This document shows, one piece after another, positions 26,001 through 36,800 of a DNA stretch of 64,000 nt (position 1 is the stretch's first letter; each line of letters starts with the position of its first letter). Location of the stretch: positions 15,538,417-15,602,416 of the forward strand of contig OY727101.1 of NCBI GenBank assembly GCA_963402885.1, read 5' to 3'. A program made the position numbers and the translations under genes. The notes under the pieces were generated by a model. The model was not told the DNA's origin, ran no database searches, and worked only from the letters and a program-made list of their open reading frames with translations. Origin of the DNA: Antedon bifida (lineage: Eukaryota > Echinodermata > Crinoidea > Comatulida > Antedonidae).

Positions 26001-29000
26001 AGTATCAGTTGGAGCTGAGCCTCAAGTATGAGTTTGAGCATCAGTTTGAGCTGAGCCTCAGTTTGAGTTCGAGCCTCATTTGGAGCTTAACCTTAGTTGG
26101 AGCTGAGCTTCAATATGAGTTTGAGCCTCAGTTGGAGCTGAACCTCAGTATGAGCCTGAACCTCAGTATGAGTTTGAGCCTCACTTGGAGCTTAACCTCA
26201 GTGTGAGAATATTGTTTAGTGTGTCTGTCTCTTCACTCTTACATTTGTCTTTTAAATAATTAAATTATTCACATAATTGTCATGTGGTGAAGTTATAGCA
26301 TCACATGACAATATGTTAATGAGAGGAAATCACATGATTGTTGCACTCTTAATTCATTTGATCATAAGACTACTCATGTCTTCTTAATTCATCACTAAAC
26401 ATTTTCCTATCGGTCCTCCAGAGAAACATACAAATTCCCGGAATTTTGTAACCTTTGACATTGACAATTTGATGTTTCACATCATTCACGAACACTTTAT
26501 TTTCAGTTTGTGGCTTTATGAAATTTGCAGAGGATTAGAGTATGAGACTGTAAAACAAAGAACACTTCCAAAATCTATAGGCTGCAGTAAGAATTTTACA
26601 GGTAACACAGCTCTGGAAACCAAAGATAAGGTACAGAATGTTAACCTTGTTAAATACAAGTACATTGAATTTGTAGTTGTAAATGTATTACAGTTTTAAT
26701 GTGGACAGCACTCATGAGAAAGCTCAGTCTGTAATTCATTAAAATGTATGATTTTTACTCTTGTATGAAATAAGGTTTTACACTGGATGAAAGAACTAGC
26801 TCAAGAGGTATCTGAACGGATTGAGAAAGACCAAGAAATGGTAACTTATCAAACAATAGCTTTAAAGATGTATAATGTCCCCCAAAAACATGAAAAATTA
26901 AAACTAATAAAATCAGACTTTGAATATGTCATTTTGTAGTTTTAATAAATTTAATCACTTCCGTAGAAAAACACTAAATAAATTCAACCGAAAACCCATT
27001 TTTTGCGTAAAGTCACGGTTTTTTCAGGTAAATCATTTTTTGTTTTTGAACCAATTTTTGGTAAAAGTGAATAATTACTGAAATACTGAAATACTATGTG
27101 ACATTAAAATGGCATTCAACAATATATCTTTACGCATTGTTTCAGTTAATAAATTGCCTATGTAAAATTCATTCAACTTTGTGTTAACATTAACTCTTTA
27201 AAACCTTTTTTATTATTTTATTTCCAGATAATATTTATCTTTTCCATATATATTTCTTAATCAATCAATCTTAACAATTTTAATTTTTAATGGATAAAGT
27301 ATTTTGTTATCTTTGTCATTTGTGTAGGGTCCTAATCAGTTTTCTACACAGAAGCTGGATAGGCCACCCTAAAAAATATGTTAATAAATAAGTTTTATTT
27401 TATTACATTTTAATATAATTTAAAAATCCATTAATCGATAATGCATACCCATTCTATAATAATGACTTTGAAACATTTTTTTTATTCTCTTTTTTCTAAG
27501 AACAATAGAGTTCCAAAACAGATGACAATTAGTTTAAAACTGGATACGAAACCAGCAAGTAATGTGACTAGGTCATGTGCTTTGAGTAAGACTGAAGCAG
27601 AAGATATGACACGCACAGCATACGCATTGATTCAAAGTCTGAACACAGCTGGCAACAACCAAGCCGCATGGTAATCACATTAAACAATCATTTGAAAATA
27701 TTCATGAATTCCAGAAAGTGGTAAAATATACTACATAGCACAACTTTGCTAGAGATTGTATGTGAAGGCCAAAATAACTAAAGGTTTTAATATTTAGAAA
27801 TCAGCTTACATTTTCAATTAAATAATGGTTTGATATATTAAACTTAAATTTTAGACCACCTGTGGCCCAGATAAAACATGAATTAATAATAAATAAATAG
27901 CAGATGTGGCGACATACTATCTTATAAAAGTAAAAATTGTCTATGTTCTAGATAGGCATTTTGCATAATAATTGTAAAAATACAATATTTTTGCACACAT
28001 GGCATGCCATACCAAAATCGAAATTCCTGCTGGTGACGCTCATAAAGGAATATATCGACAAAATATTGTGCTAAAAGTATATGTACAAATATATTACATC
28101 ACCTACTATATAAGTTTTAAGCTCTGTCTACACTATCAAACTTTATGACAAAAAATGTATATGGACACGATGATGTCATATCACTACCATATTTGGGCAC
28201 ATCACACATTTTGTTTCAAACTAGTTTGATAGTGTAGACAGAGCTTAAGTTGTTACTCTTGGACATTTCTATTTTCAGGGTTCCACACGTCCTCTGTCTC
28301 GGTATTGCCACTTCAAAATTTACAGAGAACGTGTGCAGTGGAAATATGAGTATGAAGAATTTCCTAAGTAGTCCGTCAAAAACAACAAACTTACACGCAA
28401 CCTCACCACATTTCGATTCTCAGAAAAAGAGTTCAAAAGGTATAGAAACTTTTTTTTCATCGGTGAAGAATACTTCTGATGAAGATGCAAAATTGCCTAT
28501 GATCAAATATGAAGATTCTGCTGCATGCGCAAACGCTGATGATAGTTTAATTCATGAGACAAAAGAAGACTTAGAAGTCAACAAGCAATTTCAATCTCCA
28601 AGTAAGAAACTGACAAAAGGCATTCAACAATTTTTCACGCCTAAATCCAGATTGTCTGATAAAGATTGTGAAGAAAACATTGGTGTGATGTCTACAGAAC
28701 TGCAGAACAACTCATCAAGCAATATAAACAAAGTATCTACAAGTGGTGAAAGTTTAGATAAGGAAGCCAAAGAAAATGATGCAAAATTGATAGATAGCCA
28801 GTTAAATACAGAAAACATTGATTCTGTAAACAATGGATCATCATGTTCTAAGTTATCATTATCATCTAATTCACCCTCGTCATCTAAATCAGTAATTCTT
28901 AAATCATTGCCTTATTTGGCAACAAAATCAATATCATCTAAATCATCATTTCACTCACCACCACCGACATCCAAATCTTTGACAGCATTCTTTTCACAGA

Positions 29001-29347
29001 ACACTAAAACAAAATCTGGTATTACTGATAAACCTTCAACAGAACTTAATACTGATGAAATCACCTCAGACAATTCTGATGAAATCAAATGTAAGAAATG
29101 TTGTGCAATAGTTTCAGCATGGGATTACCCAGAACACCTTGATTACCATTTTGCGATGGATTTACACAAAGAAATTCAAGATAAGATGAGTACGCCACCA
29201 ATGCGTGATCAAGCATCGTCGACACCGAGGAGCGCAGGCAATAAGAGTAAGCGTGCTGACCAATTAAGCGCGAGTGCTAAAAAGAAAAAGCCAAATGATA
29301 AATCATCTATTGCATCGTTTTTCAAGAAGTCGTGGAATTCTGGATAA
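22971..29347 (+). CDS. POLH: DNA polymerase eta (translesion Y-family polymerase), complete, 10 exons
   Basis: Pol eta copies past UV photoproducts in the nucleus. Exons are 22971-23095, 23648-23782, 24076-24329, 24586-24746, 25196-25299, 25658-25777, 26507-26630, 26775-26840, 27501-27670 and 28279-29347. All have GT-AG borders and consistent phases, giving 775 codons plus TAA (human is 713). The start ATG gives MDRIIALIDMDCFYVQVEQR; an upstream in-frame GTG is not needed. Catalytic acids are D9 and D112/E113 (SIDEAYIDL). Finger residues Q34, Y48, R51 and R57 match human Q38, Y52, R55 and R61. The thumb and little-finger region has GLWLYEICRG and LPKSIGCSKNF. The single-exon tail (from about residue 430) is Ser/Lys-rich, with four FF motifs at 478-479, 538-539, 657-658 and 767-768 resembling PCNA/REV1-binding motifs. 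A UBZ3 finger has C691, C694, H706, D708 and H710. Two tRNA genes and several MITEs sit in its introns. Confidence 0.96.
23345..23416 (+). tRNA. tRNA-Asp (GTC), copy 1, in POLH intron 1
   Basis: A 72-base cloverleaf. The acceptor stem TCCTAGA pairs with TCTGGGA (one T-G wobble), with discriminator G. The D-arm holds the A-box TAGTATAGTGG. The anticodon loop CTGTCAC gives GTC, the T-arm/B-box is GGGGTTCAATTCCCC, and no intron is present. A run of T follows shortly (from about 23422), suitable as a Pol III stop. It lies sense to POLH. Some 50 bp of 5' flank resembles that of the second copy. Confidence 0.95.
23648..23782 (+). CDS. POLH: POLH exon 2
   Basis: Acceptor ATTACAG, donor AA|GTGAGG. 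It encodes the fingers segment with VSYEARAAGVTR, holding the conserved Tyr and Arg residues that contact template and nucleotide. Confidence 0.95.
23836..23990 (+). mobile_element. tRNA-derived SINE, family S1, copy 1 (POLH intron 2)
   Basis: The head has A-box-like CGCTTGGTGGGC and B-box GGTTTCAATCC (23889-23899). It continues into TGAGACTTATAGTTTATAA, which is shared with the reverse-strand copy at 54085-54232. Confidence 0.65.
24076..24329 (+). CDS. POLH: POLH exon 3
   Basis: Acceptor TTCAG, donor G|GTATTA. It carries ERASIDEAYIDL with catalytic D112/E113, then a lineage-variable insertion rich in Gly and Ser. Confidence 0.95.
24586..24746 (+). CDS. POLH: POLH exon 4
   Basis: Acceptor CTATAG, donor AAG|GTGTGT. 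It encodes GGYIVEEIRAAIFEE and CSGGIAHNK, the end of the palm. Confidence 0.95.
24978..25049 (+). tRNA. tRNA-Asp (GTC), copy 2, in POLH intron 4
   Basis: Identical in its 72 bases to the copy at 23345-23416. Both are preceded by AGCCAATTCC and similar upstream sequence, so the pair arose by duplication of a cassette larger than the tRNA. T-rich sequence follows within a few bases (TTATTTTTT). Confidence 0.95.
25196..25299 (+). CDS. POLH: POLH exon 5
   Basis: Acceptor ACTATAG, donor AT|GTGAGT. It encodes MLAKLSCGINKPNKQT, the helix-hairpin region after the palm. Confidence 0.95.
25341..25449. mobile_element. MITE family A, 5'-truncated copy (POLH intron 5)
   Basis: The left terminus is missing. 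The interior unit ATATGGTAGTGATATG is present twice in tandem, and the right end GATAGTGTAGACAGAGATTTA is intact apart from one change. Confidence 0.8.
25658..25777 (+). CDS. POLH: POLH exon 6
   Basis: Acceptor TATTCAG, donor GG|GTAAGT. It encodes RNLGGKLGHML and FLQSKYGDKTG, matching the thumb region. Confidence 0.93.
25835..26205. repeat. Minisatellite in POLH intron 6
   Basis: Imperfect repeats built from GAGCCTCAGTTTGAG, GAGCTGAGCCTCAG and TATGAGTTTGAG, spanning about 370 bp. The open frame through it is intronic and not a gene. Confidence 0.85.
26507..26630 (+). CDS. POLH: POLH exon 7
   Basis: Acceptor TTTTCAG, donor AAG|GTACAG. It encodes LWLYEICRGLEYE and LPKSIGCSKNFTGNTAL, strongly typical of pol eta. 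Confidence 0.95.
26775..26840 (+). CDS. POLH: POLH exon 8
   Basis: A 66-bp exon with acceptor AAATAAG and donor ATG|GTAACT. It encodes VLHWMKELAQEVSERIEKDQ. Phases 0 and 0 fit both neighbours. Confidence 0.88.
26861..27136. mobile_element. MITE family D (TTAAAGATGTAT termini), copy 1 (POLH intron 8)
   Basis: It starts TTAAAGATGTATAATGTCCC and ends CAATATATCTTTA. The interior, with GACTTTGAATA, TTTTGTAGTTTTAATAAA and TATGTGACATTAAAATGGCA, is shared with 40036-40380. Confidence 0.65.
27501..27670 (+). CDS. POLH: POLH exon 9
   Basis: Acceptor TTCTAAG, donor TG|GTAATC. It encodes the little-finger strands with VPKQMTISLKLDT and a helix ending at the split Trp codon. Confidence 0.93.
28119..28246. 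mobile_element. MITE family A, copy at POLH intron 9 / exon 10 border
   Basis: Complete ends AAGCTCTGTCTACACTATCA and TGATAGTGTAGACAGAGCTT. Its right end stops about 32 bp before exon 10, so the branch-point zone probably lies in or next to the element. Confidence 0.9.
28279..29347 (+). CDS. POLH: POLH exon 10 (regulatory tail and UBZ3)
   Basis: Acceptor ATTTTCAG, stop TAA at 29345-29347. It encodes VPHVLCLGIATSKF, which closes the little finger. Then comes a disordered tail with KGIETFF, KGIQQFF, KSLTAFF and SSIASFF motifs, the UBZ3 finger CKKC plus EHLDYH, and a basic stretch before the last FF motif. Confidence 0.95.
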
Positions 29348-29623
29348 TTAGATTAAAATTGACATTAAAAGTTAATGATATTTAATTTTAGAAAAGGTCA
29401 AATCATTTAATTTGTGTATAAAATTGTGTAAGTCAATCGTCTCAATCTACTAGTTTATTTAATGCGGCCAGTATGTGTAAGCCAAGATGGTTAACTTTAC
29501 TTTTAAGCTTCCATAATCCATCTAGTCGGTCAAAATATGGTGATACAGCATGTTACAGTAAAGTTATTCCATACATAACCAAGTGTTTGAATAGTGTAAA
29601 TCGTTATCAGTACTAGATGGGTG

Positions 29624-29927
29624 GAAATCGCATTTTGAGTCAAACAAATTGCAAAAGTTAGTTTTTTTGTTGAAACATGCTCAATTATATGCTGCATATA
29701 TTATTATATCCAAAATCTACCCTGATCTTCCCATTTTAAATGACCTAATTTGCATAAAATCAAAATGGCAGATTTGATTTTATGCAAATTAGGCCACTTA
29801 TACTCAGGTCAGATCAGGGTATATTTGGATATAGCATTCTCTAATATATTATGAACATATTTCAACAATAAAACAAACTTTTGCAATTTGACTCAAAGGC
29901 TATTTTTTAGCTATTTCCACTCGTCTA
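29624..29927. mobile_element. Foldback MITE, 304 bp, nearly full-length palindrome
   Basis: The ends TAGATGGGTGGAAAT and ATTTCCACTCGTCTA are inverted. The match continues through TTTGAGTCAAA and TTGCAAAAGTT to a centre where CCTAATTTGCATAAAATC meets its inverse. TAC flanks both sides. A transcript would form one long hairpin. Confidence 0.8.
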
Positions 29928-30876
29928 TACTGTAGCCTGGTGAATAGACTTGCCCCAAGTCTCTAATTATTTTCACCTTAATTCTGTTGTTAATCGACAC
30001 AGAGAATTAAGGTGCATAATTTACTCTACATTAGCATCAACCATTGACCTAGCCATTGAAAAACTTTACATTAGACGTCCCTCAAAATAAAATTAACTAA
30101 TAAAATATTTGTCATTGTTTACTTTTATTGTAATTCATTTACACTCAGTTGGAATTTAGCGACTGACTAGTTGCAGTACAATTTAACCAACTAGTATTAT
30201 TATTTTTAAGTCATTGAGTCCAAATAGGTAACACAAGCTTTGCTTAACACATAGGTGGAGATATTAAATGTATAACATAACAACAAACACATTTGGAAGA
30301 CTTATCCACATAATAACTAATTAAAAATATAATTTAATAAAATGAATCTATTGAAAAAGAAAAGTTTTTACAAATTACATTTTACAGTCCAAATTTTTTT
30401 TAATATTTTTTTCTGGTCAAAGTTAAATAAATTACTTTTCTCTGTAGTCGTTTTAATACAAACAAAATGTTTTTTTATTATATATTGATAATCAATATTG
30501 GTATTATTAATAATAAACTAATAAAACAAAATATTACCGTCATATTATTGGTCAGTATGATAAATAGTCTATTTTTACATATATACTTTATACATACATA
30601 TCTTTTATTGTTTGAATTATAACTACAAACACCCCATTTAAATGTCAAATTGTGTCTATACTAATTTGTGTTATTATTGGATATTTAAACATTATGAATA
30701 AAAATGGTAATAAAAATAAATAAAATTTTTATTTTTAGATGGTATTGTATTGTGTAATGAATTTGTTTCCTGCAGTTTTTAAATATGTACACAGTGTGTA
30801 ACACAGTTAATAGTAACTGCCTTCACAAGGAACTTTAAATCTGCTCACTGGTCAAACATGCTGTTATGCACATGTA

Positions 30877-31002
30877 GAGTTCTGCGGGGTGACGCCACAA
30901 CGATAGATGGCGCTGTGTGGTTGCTAGCCAACCAAAAAATGTTTTGGTTGGCTAGCAACCTACAGCGCCACCTACCGTCGTGATGTCAACACCGCAGAAC
31001 TC
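30877..31002. mobile_element. Foldback MITE, about 126 bp, TA target site
   Basis: GAGTTCTGCGGGGTGACGCC on the left is mirrored by ACACCGCAGAACTC on the right. Inside it, TTGCTAGCCAACCAAAA faces TTTTGGTTGGCTAGCAA around a few bases. TA flanks both ends. It is GC-richer than its surroundings, and its arms are still well matched, suggesting a fairly recent insertion. Confidence 0.85.
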
Positions 31003-31500
31003 TATACATGCCTCAAATGCTTACATGAATAAACAAGAGTGTGTACATTACATACATTATGGTGTCACTAGTAACAGTCATTCTATGCATGCTTTCTGAA
31101 CAGAAATCAAACAGTGTAGAATGACTTTTTGAACTGACAGCTGCATAGTCTAGTGATGTGTAATGAATACGAAAGGTTGCGATTGATTATACTGAAGATG
31201 AGTTATTATGTGACAAATATTGTTTTAAAATGATATAATGTTAAAAAATATTTATGACAGAATATACAATTTAAATAAAGTCATCTTTTATATAAAAATT
31301 ATTTTAAAAATGTTTGTAACCTCTTTTAAAAAACAACAAATGAGGAAATGTAATAAAAAATATACCCTGAAAATATGAAAGACCAACTCATGTCCTACAA
31401 TGTAATCCTTAATAAAAAATATCAAACTTTATGTTTATGCCTGTACTATGCAGTACCATGTTTGGTGTCTTGACGGCAGTCCTAGCTGCAACATAGTATA

Positions 31501-31792
31501 AAGCTCTGTCTACACTATCAAACTAGTTTGACAAAAAAGTGTGATGTGCCCAAACTGGGCCATAGCCACCAGTACGGTTGGTAAGGTTTCTACCTGACCA
31601 CTTTTTCATATAGGCCTTTGACAACCCAGTGGCTTGAATAGAAATTGTTCCCTTTTCTTGCGAAAACCAGACCACTTTATTTCTCGTGGCTATGCATCCC
31701 TGTCAAATAAGGTATTGATATGACATCATCGGGTCCATATATGGGCACAATTTTCTTTGTAACATAAAGTTTGATAGTGTAGACAGAGCTTA
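31501..31792. mobile_element. MITE family A copy carrying a nested element
   Basis: Both family A ends are intact, but the copy is about 292 bp because of an insertion near 31558-31697. The insert begins CATAGCCACCAGTA (31561) and ends CTCGTGGCTATG (to 31694), a short inverted repeat of its own. Confidence 0.75.
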
Positions 31793-32328
31793 AGCATATT
31801 AAATCTCTATTAACTACACCCTAACCCTGATCCTACACTCATGCAACATGCACAACCATGCACTCTGCCTACTACTCTCTTTATATTAAAAAATCTTCTC
31901 TACGTCATGCCTCAGTCCAGCTGGGTCCACGTCTATGTACATACTAATTACATATTGAAAAATGCGTCCATGTCACAATATTCAATGTTTGTTACTATTT
32001 TATAATAAATTATTTCTGTACATCATCATCTGCAGCTAATAACGTCTTATCAAAATCAGCACACCTATTTGGCAGTCTTATTTCTGTATATATTAATGTA
32101 TATATTATATTTACGTTTCCTATGTTTTTGCATATTTCTTATACCTAAAAGGGTACACCTTAAATAAACGAACAAATTAAAAGATCACTTAACAATATTC
32201 TTGATAACAACAATATATCAATAGTAAACGCAAATTAAAAAAATCTTTATTTGGAGAGACCTATCATAAAGAATGACAATTTCAAATTGGTATGTTTAAT
32301 TTAAAACCAATTGTAACCACATTGATAA

Positions 32329-32474
32329 CAGTGGTGGCGCTAGCATCAGGGAGCGATCCCCCCCCCCCCCTAAAACTACGCTTGAATGTCTAATGTCATC
32401 GGAGCTTCAAGGGGCTCGCCAACCCTCATGTTGTAGCCTCACCCTCCGTCGGGCAAATCCTGGCGCCACCACTT
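32329..32474. mobile_element. hAT-type MITE with exact 8-bp target duplication
   Basis: It starts CAGTGGTGGCGC and ends GGCGCCACCACTT, flanked by ATTGATAA at 32321-32328 and again at 32475-32482. CAG-type ends and an 8-bp duplication are diagnostic of hAT. A run of C lies in its middle; there is no ORF. Confidence 0.85.
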
Positions 32475-33052
32475 ATTGATAATTGATTTTAACAAGTGTT
32501 TAATACTAATTTTCACAATTTTAACTGTATAGAATATTTTTCTATGCATTGTAACCCTTCTTTCATTTTATTATTTTTATTATTAATATGAATGAAATAA
32601 TTTATTTAAATTGCATAAATCACAGTCCACTAGGTCAGTTTAAGAACAGTTATATTTTCATATTGTTATTGGAAAAAACAAGTGGTGCTATTATCATTGT
32701 AGTTGCAAATGATATTTCATAATACAGTAAGACATTTGAAACCTTAAAAATATGATATTGTATATAATTTATAAATATATCCTGAATATAAACAAAGACA
32801 AAAAAATACATTATTGGGGTTTTTTTGGCATTAAAAGGAGTAGGATTAAAAAAAATATGAAACATTTAGATTGGTAACATTTCAGTTACATTTGTGTCTT
32901 TTTTTGTAATTATTTAAACTTGAAATCTTTAATACATGCTGTTTATTATACGATGCTCTGTTGGTTGAGAACGAAGATGTTAGATGTCCATTGCCACTCA
33001 TTCCATTGGCTCATATACTGGGGACTGCTGGAAGGGAGCCCTCATTAGTCTT

Positions 33053-33184
33053 AAGCTCTGTCTACACTATCAAACTTTATGTGACAAAAAAAGTTTGATG
33101 TGCCCAAATATGGTAGTGATATAGTGTCCATCTATGGGCATATCAAATTTGTTCTCACATAATTTTGATGGTGTAGACAGATCT
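33053..33184. mobile_element. MITE family A, copy between POLH and RASGRP
   Basis: Left end AAGCTCTGTCTACACTATCA. The right end is decayed to GGTGTAGACAGATCT. The interior has CCAAATATGGTAGTGATAT. Confidence 0.85.
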
Positions 33185-33446
33185 CTATGCTGTGGTTGTA
33201 TTCGGTGTATTTTGTATTCTTCTGGTATCATACAATCCTGACATGCTCCGGTGCCCTTTTCTACAATTTGCAGGCAAACTTCTCTGGAGTGTAGCAGAAG
33301 GCCAAACGCAATTTATCTTAATCGCATTTCTAATGTAACATTACCATGTACATGCTTTGGCTGACACTTTGGAAGGGGTTGTTGTTTGCTCCTTTTGTCT
33401 TTCTTCCTACAGCTCAAATTGGTTTTCCCCCATCTCTCACTTCACT

Positions 33447-33452
33447 TTTATT
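33447..33452 (-). promoter_or_regulatory. Candidate polyadenylation signal for RASGRP
   Basis: AATAAA on the minus strand, about 210 bases after the RASGRP stop codon. No test of use is possible from sequence alone. Confidence 0.35.
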
Positions 33453-33659
33453 TCTTGTTTTTCACTCAAAACAATGTTGTGTGAATGTTGATTCGCTTGC
33501 AGACTGCTACAGTGTATTGCAGAACAGGTTTAAGCATTTTGAATCACTTTTAGAATTCTCTTAATTTGCTTTTCCTTTTTTAAAATCAAATAAATATGAA
33601 TTTCTTTTAAAAATGACAAACAGATGACTTCAGGTGGCCAAATGTTTGTTTTGTTCTAT

Positions 33660-33830
33660 TTATACTTTTGAATCTTCTTGTTTATGAAGCGTGTCCATCT
33701 GATCGAATATGAATGAGAGAGTATGCCGTTTGATTGAGTCTATGTTACTTTGTAACTGCCTATTCCGTTCTTTATAATTCTGGTTTTCTAGTCTTAATTT
33801 GTCATTTTCCGAAACAAGATATGCTTTTTC
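33660..33830 (-). CDS. RASGRP: RASGRP last exon (coiled coil, stop)
   Basis: Acceptor TTTACAG above 33830; stop TAA at 33662-33660. It encodes 56 residues of heptad-rich coiled coil ([19 protein letters not shown]). RasGRP1 has a comparable C-terminal helix. Confidence 0.9.
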   Translation of the reverse strand, partial: EKAYLVSENDKLRLENQNYKERNRQLQSNIDSIKRHTLSFIFDQMDTLHKQEDSKV

Positions 33831-36800
33831 CTGTAAAGAAAAATAAAGATAAATATTTATTAATAATTATTATCTCGACACAGGTTTGATGGTTTTTAAG
33901 TTCAGGTAATGACCGATGACACACTGATCAATCAGTCGTCACAAATCAAGAGCGCCCTATTATGCAGGTATACCATTATAATAATAATAATTTATTGGGA
34001 ACTTCATTTTTGTATTACAGTGGCACACTTCACATTTTGTCGAACAAAAATAAATAATAAATGAATGCACAAAATAGACAAATACAGGTACCGGTAACAT
34101 GTAATAAAACCATTCACAAAACCCCTTCCCACTTCCCAAAGATAACAAGTACACCACTATCATCAACATCATTATCATATAGTAATTATACAGATAAGAC
34201 AATGTACTGTAATTTTAATAATGTTGATACACTTGTTTCTTTGTTCATATCACAGCCTCCAAGCCTGGATGCACTTAAATTAACATGCACTTTGAACATC
34301 CTCCCTGAGGCTTCGTTTGTTGTCTGTGAGCTGTGTCTTCTGTTGATTCCAGGTCAGAATTTCCCTTGTCAAATTGCCTAACTAGCTTCTACCTCTGTCC
34401 TATAGGTAGCCTGTGGCCAATTGTCTGTACATTTTATGTGCATCTTTGTCTATCCCGGTCACAATTTCCCTGGTAAAGTTGCTTAAACTAGCCTGTACCT
34501 CTGTCCTATGAATAGCCTGTGGCCAATTGTTGTCTGTATATTTGATATCATGTCTGTTCTTTTCTATATTAGGTCATGATGATGACAAAGTTTCCTCAAC
34601 CCCATAATAATTTTACAGTCAAAGTATTGTACTGTATATATTCTATTAGTTAATAATCTGCATATTGTATTTAAACAGAACGATTTGTTAATGTCATATT
34701 GAATTTGAAAGGGGAAAAAGATGACTGTGCCTCAATAAATTAATATTAATGATCTATAAGCCAACAACTAGTTAATGCTTTGTTCAATTGAAAGCAATTT
34801 TACTGGGATAAATGTTTTTTAAACTACAATCGACCCAAGGAATGGGTTGGGGGTAATGAATTTAAAATTCATACTGGGAATGGACCTATATTTTTTAAAA
34901 AAAGACTGGAGTGGTGGGGGATGGGGTGGGAAGGGCAAGTGTAGGTATCATTTCTAGAACCACCCTGGAGTGGTGGGGGTGGGGGATGGGAAGGGTGGGG
35001 GTAAGTATCATTTCTAGTTAGTTTCTAGTTGTGTGTAATTCACAAACATATTATGCTAAATGGCTTAATCTGTTCTGAGTTGATTTCGATTTAGTTCAGC
35101 ATAAATTGAAGCACTTAATAGTATCATTTGGCAGCAAGATTTCGTGACATCTAGTAAACCACAGATGCTCTCTTGGGTGTTGCTTCTGAGAGGTAGTGAT
35201 TTAAGAGTGACGTCACAAGTTCATATAAATTGTGTTATATTCTGTGCGCTGTTTTCCGTTTAAATGTGAAACCTCTTTAAGTATTTAATTTGACACTTTA
35301 GAATTAATGAAAACAAATTCAACAAAAGTTTAAACAATATTTAAACAGAAACCTGGCGAGTATCATGAATTTAATACAATATAGAATTTTCATTTGTATA
35401 TTTATTATAATATTAATTTTATTTGTTTTTTACCTGCATGTTAATTGTAATAATAACTGTAATAATTATTAATTCATTATATTACATAGCCTATGTAAAT
35501 ACGTGAACGTGATTGGTTGAAACTGCGTCACATGACTGTCGCTTCGAGGATCGTAAATCGTATATATCCTCGAGAACGATGATATTGACTGAGTAATTTT
35601 CGCGTAATTATCGTGTCCCCTGTCATTAATCATATACATTCTCGAGTTCGATGATATTGACTGTGTAATTTTCGTGTGGCAACACTCGCGTTCGCCGATA
35701 AATAAACAAAAGTCATCTACTGGATTTGAACTCGGGTGGAATTGTCACTCCATCGCAAGACAACGCTTCCGCCGCTGCGCCACGGAAGTTGCTTCAAGAA
35801 ATTATTCATCTAAACTATTTAAACTATGCATACATAGCGCCCTCATTTGTTATTAGTCCTCCCTAAATGTGATGAAACACCGTTTGTGATTGGTCAATAC
35901 TCACGGTAGTAACCTAGTAACTACGCGCTGAACATCCGGTGATTCGGCTAGCTCCTCGAAGAGAAGACGATGAATTGTTTATTCGGCCTACCTGATTATA
36001 ATATTATTATTAATAGGCTTATTGATGGAAATTCTTCTGTTAATTTAAACGACCTAGGCCTAAGTGAATATTTTATTGCCAAGGAATCATTAATTAGTAA
36101 TTATCTGTATATTATTCTTCGCAAGGTAAGGTGTCTAGGCAGGAGGCTTGTTTACATACAATACAAATACTATAGAATAGGAGGCCTAGCCTAGCTTCAC
36201 CAGCAGACTTGTTCTTGGCTATATAATATAACAGATATTGCCTTTTATATCGGTTAAATATAAGATTTGACATCCCCTTGGGAATGATATTATGTTCTCG
36301 GGGAATATATATTTCCTCGAACATAATATCATTCCCTCGGGGATGTCAAATCTTATATTTAACCTCTAAGCAGTCAATATCTGTATAATAATACATAATT
36401 CTAAAAGCCTCAGAATGCTTAACAGTAACAAATTAAATAGCAGAAAATTAAAAAGGTGAGTTTTTAAAGCTCCTTAGCTTAGAATTGGCAATTAAAGTTG
36501 TCTATGTACTTAATTCTTTCATTGGTGAAATTATAAATAGTGCATTTAATTTTTCATAAACTATGCATCATTACATTTACTTGCTGTTATGTATATGTGG
36601 AAAAAACCCCCAATATATAACAATGTAATTCTTCTTTACATCTACAGTAAGGTACATTTTGTGCAACTCCTATAGGATTATAGATAATAACAAATTAATA
36701 GTGCATACCTGATGTAATAATAATGTAATTACTATTTTGTGCACTAATCACACTCCTATTAGAATATAGATTAATAAAAAATTAATAGTGCATACCTGAT

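Larger units (their letters stand above)
29348..33659. other. Convergent intergenic region between POLH and RASGRP
   Basis: No gene was seen. It contains POLH and RASGRP 3' flanks and several elements: foldback MITE 29624-29927, MITE 30877-31002, nested MITEs 31501-31792, hAT-type MITE 32329-32474 and MITE A 33053-33184. Several AATAAA strings occur; the POLH polyadenylation site could not be fixed. Confidence 0.6.
33831..36795 (-). other. RASGRP last intron
   Basis: It carries a LINE-like (TAA)n-tailed fragment near 33965-34080, a 107-bp tandem duplication (34351-34540), a G-rich duplication (34905-35012), a short direct duplication (35567-35681), a tRNA-like SINE (35719-35788), an unassigned plus-strand exon candidate with promoter motifs (35888-36125), a palindrome (36231-36384) and a SINE relic (36391-36480). 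Confidence 0.6.
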